From positions 1 to 26,839 of the IMG/VR virus record IMGVR_UViG_3300008216_000062: DNA of 26,839 nucleotides; one strand, written 5' to 3'. The translations under genes were made by a program, and so were the position numbers. The DNA comes from a virus. Of the stretch, positions 25,038 to 26,839 are shown piece by piece. Numbering within the stretch: position 1 is the stretch's first letter; each line of letters opens with the position of its first letter. Under the pieces are notes generated by a model. It ran no database searches and was not told the origin of the DNA. It saw nothing but the letters and a program-made list of their open reading frames with translations.

Positions 25038-25372
25038 TATTGTAAGATCCTTTCTGCTTTACTCTTTACTTTATCAGTCATGTTTTTGTCTTTTTTACAA
25101 ACTTCTTTATAAATATCATTATTTCTGCTGACTTGGGCTAAATCCTGGCTGACAATATCCGGAGGATTATTATTAAGCAGCCATTCTTTTGTTTCAATAT
25201 TTAATTTGACTTCATCATACCAGAGACATTCTTTTGCGTAATAATCATTGGCATCATAAAATCCAAGCGCAAAATTCAAAGTAGGCGGAATAAGCTGTCC
25301 CCAAGGAAAGCTACATCCCGTCAAGAACATCAGGCATACCAGTACGAGCCCTGACTTTAGCTTTTGCGTCAT
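25037..25372 (-). CDS. Lipoprotein, probable outer-membrane spanin (Rz1-like)
   Basis: Start chosen at the ATG at 25372; a TTG one codon earlier is possible. The signal peptide ends in the lipobox LTGC (Cys about 20). The mature part has a pattern ECLWYDEVKLNIETKEWL and SRNNDIYKEVC, with a C-terminal Lys-rich helix. The C-x-W ... T ... N-x-x-x-x-x-x-C layout resembles phage Rz1-type lipoproteins. It overlaps the end of the upstream 95-aa membrane protein by 62 bases in another frame, an arrangement typical of spanin pairs. The overlap makes the 95-aa protein a candidate partner. The spanin role is inference. Confidence 0.6.
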   Translation of the reverse strand: MTQKLKSGLVLVCLMFLTGCSFPWGQLIPPTLNFALGFYDANDYYAKECLWYDEVKLNIETKEWLLNNNPPDIVSQDLAQVSRNNDIYKEVCKKDKNMTDKVKSKAERILQ

Positions 25373-25598
25373 CAATTTCTCTTTCGACCTCTAATCGAGC
25401 TGCCATTCCTCGAGGATGATTAATATTATTAAAGACATTTCCAGCTAACCAATTAAAAATAGGCCAAAGTGTACCTAATACTGGAATTTTTTGAACAAAC
25501 CGATCTGGCAATGCCCCGGTAATAACAGTAAATAAAAGGACAACTTGCCCAAGAATTTGAAACCAGGTTTGATCTCCAAATAGTGCCACTAAATCCAT
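25311..25598 (-). CDS. 95-aa membrane protein, holin- or i-spanin-like
   Basis: Hydrophobic segments at about residues 12-30 (TWFQILGQVVLLFTVITGAL) and 40-53 (LGTLWPIFNWLAGNVF) are followed by a charged helical tail (MAARLEVEREIDDAKAKVRA). The start has AAGGA upstream and overlaps the 53-aa stop by one base. The position before a lipoprotein gene that begins inside it suggests a holin or an Rz-type spanin subunit. Two membrane segments favour holin, the charged tail favours spanin. Confidence 0.55.
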   Translation of the reverse strand: MDLVALFGDQTWFQILGQVVLLFTVITGALPDRFVQKIPVLGTLWPIFNWLAGNVFNNINHPRGMAARLEVEREIDDAKAKVRARTGMPDVLDGM

Positions 25599-25759
25599 TA
25601 ATCACATCCTTCTGTTGCTCTATTATTATACACAGCACCTATTAATGTATTCTTTTTCATAGACGATTCATGGGGGATATTAATCACCATAACAGGTGTA
25701 GCTGGCATACTATGTGATTTCTGCTGTTTCTGCTTTTTCTTTTGTTTGTCTTTTGCCAT
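25598..25759 (-). CDS. 53-aa small hypothetical protein, Lys/Gln-rich N-terminus
   Basis: The ORF starts with MAKDKQKKKQKQQKSHS and continues PATPVMVINIPHES, ending NNRATEGCD. Its ATG overlaps the stop of the preceding 67-aa gene (TAATG) and its own stop overlaps the next start, so it is well embedded in the run. The basic head suggests nucleic-acid or membrane contact. Unrecognised. Confidence 0.45.
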   Translation of the reverse strand: MAKDKQKKKQKQQKSHSMPATPVMVINIPHESSMKKNTLIGAVYNNRATEGCD

Positions 25760-25962
25760 TATTTATGCTCTCGTTTATAGACTAATACCCCAGTATACCA
25801 ATTGGTTTTACACCCCACAGATCCCGGATCATCTTCTTTCTTAGGATCCTTTATATCTTTAGGATTAGGAGTAGGCGTAGAAAGAGGAGCTTCAGGCTTT
25901 CCACTTTTTGGTAGCCTTCCGCTCCCCTTCGTTTTTCCACTGGCCTTTTTCATTCGTGCCAT
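25759..25962 (-). CDS. 67-aa Lys/Pro-rich protein overlapping a lipoprotein gene
   Basis: I take the ATG at 25962, with AAGGA 11 bases upstream, over the TTG at 26004. The protein begins MARMKKASGKTKGSGRL, has a Pro-rich centre (STPTPNPKDIKDPKKEDDPG) and ends in a short NWYTGVLVYKREHK segment. The first 70 bases of the gene lie inside the lipoprotein gene in a different frame. Both readings are Lys-rich there. Translation of the C-terminal half is supported by the TAATG overlap with the next gene; translation of the N-terminal half is less sure. No family recognised. Confidence 0.45.
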   Translation of the reverse strand: MARMKKASGKTKGSGRLPKSGKPEAPLSTPTPNPKDIKDPKKEDDPGSVGCKTNWYTGVLVYKREHK

Positions 25963-26116
25963 GCTTACGTTTTTCCTTTTCTGCCCATGCTTGGACTTCT
26001 TCAAGAGTCCCGCAAATCACATTCGGTGAACAGATATCTGCATGCCAAGTTGGACTGCCAATTGGTCCACACGCTAAGACGAGTAAACCAGCAGCTAAGG
26101 CCATAAAAGCATTCAT
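25892..26116 (-). CDS. 74-aa lipoprotein
   Basis: I place the start at the ATG at 26116, not at the TTG at 26173, because it gives a clean lipoprotein signal: MNAFMALAAGLLVLAC, Cys 16 being the lipidated residue, with AGTAGG upstream. The mature part has Cys29 and Cys35 (ADICSPNVIC), then a Lys/Glu-rich helix up to the stop. It is short enough for an Rz1-type outer-membrane spanin and follows the 64-aa holin-like gene. It overlaps the 67-aa gene by 71 bases. Function uncertain; signal call is solid. Confidence 0.6.
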   Translation of the reverse strand: MNAFMALAAGLLVLACGPIGSPTWHADICSPNVICGTLEEVQAWAEKEKRKHGTNEKGQWKNEGERKATKKWKA

Positions 26117-26123
26117 GATAAAC

Positions 26124-26318
26124 CTACTTTTTCTTCCTATCCAGGCCCATTTTCCAAGTGGCTGCACTACCAATACCTAGCATACCCCACGCTTCCGCAG
26201 AGAAATGATGGTATCCCCACATTTGACACACCATCATGCTACAGCCAACCAGCATTAACACATAGGTTTTATATCCTGGCATCGCTTTATCAATAAATCC
26301 AATTATTGAAGCAACCAT
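26124..26318 (-). CDS. 64-aa holin-like membrane protein
   Basis: Two short hydrophobic segments follow a GYKTY motif: TYVLMLVGCSMMVCQMW (about 18-34) and EAWGMLGIGSAATWKMG (about 42-58), with a terminal DRKKK tail. The GYKTY ... G ... KMGLDRKKK layout is like many small phage holins. GGAGAA lies upstream of the ATG. It sits in the first part of the small-gene run downstream of the promoter. A holin for the M15 peptidase is the simplest reading; a virion membrane protein is another. Confidence 0.6.
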   Translation of the reverse strand: MVASIIGFIDKAMPGYKTYVLMLVGCSMMVCQMWGYHHFSAEAWGMLGIGSAATWKMGLDRKKK

Positions 26319-26358
26319 AGTTGTTCTCCAATCTGTTAATTATCTATAAAATGCCTTA

Positions 26359-26583
26359 TTAGGCATGCTTATTGAAAATCGCATACAATACACCGACTGC
26401 AACCAGCCCAACTAATCCTTGACTACCAAGGGCTGCCACAATAGTGGTGATATTCCCGACAACATCCCCACCTACAAACGGAACCGCTTGTCCAAAAAGA
26501 ACTTGGGCAACAACTGCTAGTGCCAACAATGCCACACCAGCTTCGGTTAACTTTTTAATCCATGTCGTAACGTGATCAAACAT
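26359..26583 (-). CDS. 74-aa two-helix membrane protein, possible holin
   Basis: Two membrane helices (about 12-30 and 46-69) flank a conserved-looking VPFVGGDVVGNI link; the N-terminus is short and charged (MFDHVTTWIKKLTEAG) and the C-terminus ends KHA. I have seen similar VGG-DVVGNI small proteins in marine podoviruses without a proven role. It is the first gene after the promoter, with a very strong AAAGGAG site, so it is likely abundant. It could be a holin or a small membrane-associated virion protein. Confidence 0.55.
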   Translation of the reverse strand: MFDHVTTWIKKLTEAGVALLALAVVAQVLFGQAVPFVGGDVVGNITTIVAALGSQGLVGLVAVGVLYAIFNKHA

Positions 26584-26616
26584 TTTGCACTCTCCTTTAT
26601 AAATGATTCGTAGCTA

Positions 26617-26644
26617 ATTATACGCTAATTTTCCCGTGTAACAA
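26617..26644 (-). promoter_or_regulatory. Sigma70-like promoter for the small-gene run
   Basis: On the minus strand a perfect -10 TATAAT (26617-26622) is 16 bases from TTGTTA (26639-26644, four of six matches to TTGACA). The first ATG, at 26583, follows after a leader with AAAGGAG. In N4, late genes use host sigma70 polymerase, so the box fits known late control. The whole leftward small-gene run can be read from it. Confidence 0.65.
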
Positions 26645-26652
26645 AGCTTTTT

Positions 26653-26686
26653 CCTGGAATCCAGGCAGGATATCACGGGTATCCTG
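26653..26686 (-). repeat. Two abutting hairpins upstream of the promoter
   Basis: Hairpin one is CAGGATA / TATCCTG with a 7-base loop (26666-26686). Hairpin two is CCTGG / CCAGG with a 3-base loop (26653-26665). They touch with no base between, and neither is followed by a T-run, so neither is a standard terminator. They lie between a tail-type gene and the promoter. Confidence 0.6.
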
Positions 26687-26704
26687 GTATAAACTTCTTA
26701 TTCA

Positions 26705-26839
26705 CTATGGCTTCGGAAACTTGTTTTTGACGGCTTCAATATGCTGTTCCCACACGTTTGTGCCGTTCTTTTTATCCCAATACAAGGCATCCAACTGGTC
26801 AGCGAGAGGCCAGTAGGTCACGGCTCGTTGGCGTTGGTA
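26705..26839 (-). CDS. C-terminus of an XkdW-like tail-associated protein, partial at right edge
   Basis: The frame is open from the right edge to TAG at 26705-26707, 44 residues. It reads RAVTYWPLADQLDALYWDKK and ends VKNKFPKP. This matches the short YP-x-x-x-DQLDALW ... VK-x-x-YPKP domain (XkdW-like) found at the end of phage tail or fibre proteins. The start and full length lie outside. The gene probably ends an upstream tail unit, and the small-gene promoter follows it. Confidence 0.7.
   Translation of the reverse strand, partial: YQRQRAVTYWPLADQLDALYWDKKNGTNVWEQHIEAVKNKFPKP

Noticed and set aside
25759-26173. Longer versions of the 67-aa and 74-aa proteins starting at TTG codons (26004 and 26173)
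   Set aside because: The ATG starts give a ribosome site for the first and a proper lipoprotein signal for the second; the TTG versions only lengthen the overlap.

Overview
The window is part of an AT-rich, densely packed podovirus-type phage genome of the N4 kind (Schitoviridae or a sister lineage). The diagnosis rests on three things read from the sequence: an N4-gp56-type major capsid protein, an N4-gp59-type portal, and a giant gene (at least 3150 codons, running off the left edge) that carries single-subunit RNA polymerase motifs and sits last in the structural operon, where N4 keeps its virion RNA polymerase (gp50). Two lipobox lipoproteins, spanin-like membrane proteins and an M15 peptidase point to a Gram-negative host. 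The host species cannot be read from the window.

Layout, right to left along the minus strand: the C-terminus of a tail-associated (XkdW-like) gene at the right edge; a sigma70-like promoter (26617-26644) preceded by two abutting hairpins; a run of about eleven small genes (two small membrane proteins, two lipoproteins, other membrane proteins, two tiny basic proteins), most with good ribosome sites or stop/start overlaps, which looks like the lysis and membrane module plus unknown virion genes. Two plus-strand genes interrupt it (23219-24017): a dGTP_diPhyd_N/DUF5664-type protein and an M15 peptidase. They diverge from the next minus-strand unit across a 32-base intergenic region.

That minus-strand unit starts with an acyl carrier protein and a complete-looking beta-ketoacyl-ACP synthase (Cys-His-Lys-His all present), then a 114-aa protein, then portal, a helical 110-aa protein, scaffold, major capsid protein, a GC-rich terminator-like hairpin, two conserved small virion proteins, a 934-aa protein with a long membrane block, a 272-aa Pro/Gly-rich protein, a 701-aa helical protein and the giant virion RNA polymerase. 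ACP, synthase, the 114-aa protein and portal lie end to end; the synthase, 114-aa gene and portal overlap by ATGA, so the acyl genes are wired into the late structural operon. This is the most unusual thing here.

The working picture (inference): late genes are made by host polymerase from sigma70-like promoters; capsid, portal and ejection proteins are assembled; the giant polymerase is packaged to transcribe early genes after injection; the small membrane genes and peptidase lyse the cell; and the ACP/ketosynthase pair performs an unknown acyl-chain step late in infection. No tRNA, CRISPR array, insertion sequence or integrase was seen. No gene-free stretch exceeds 300 bases.
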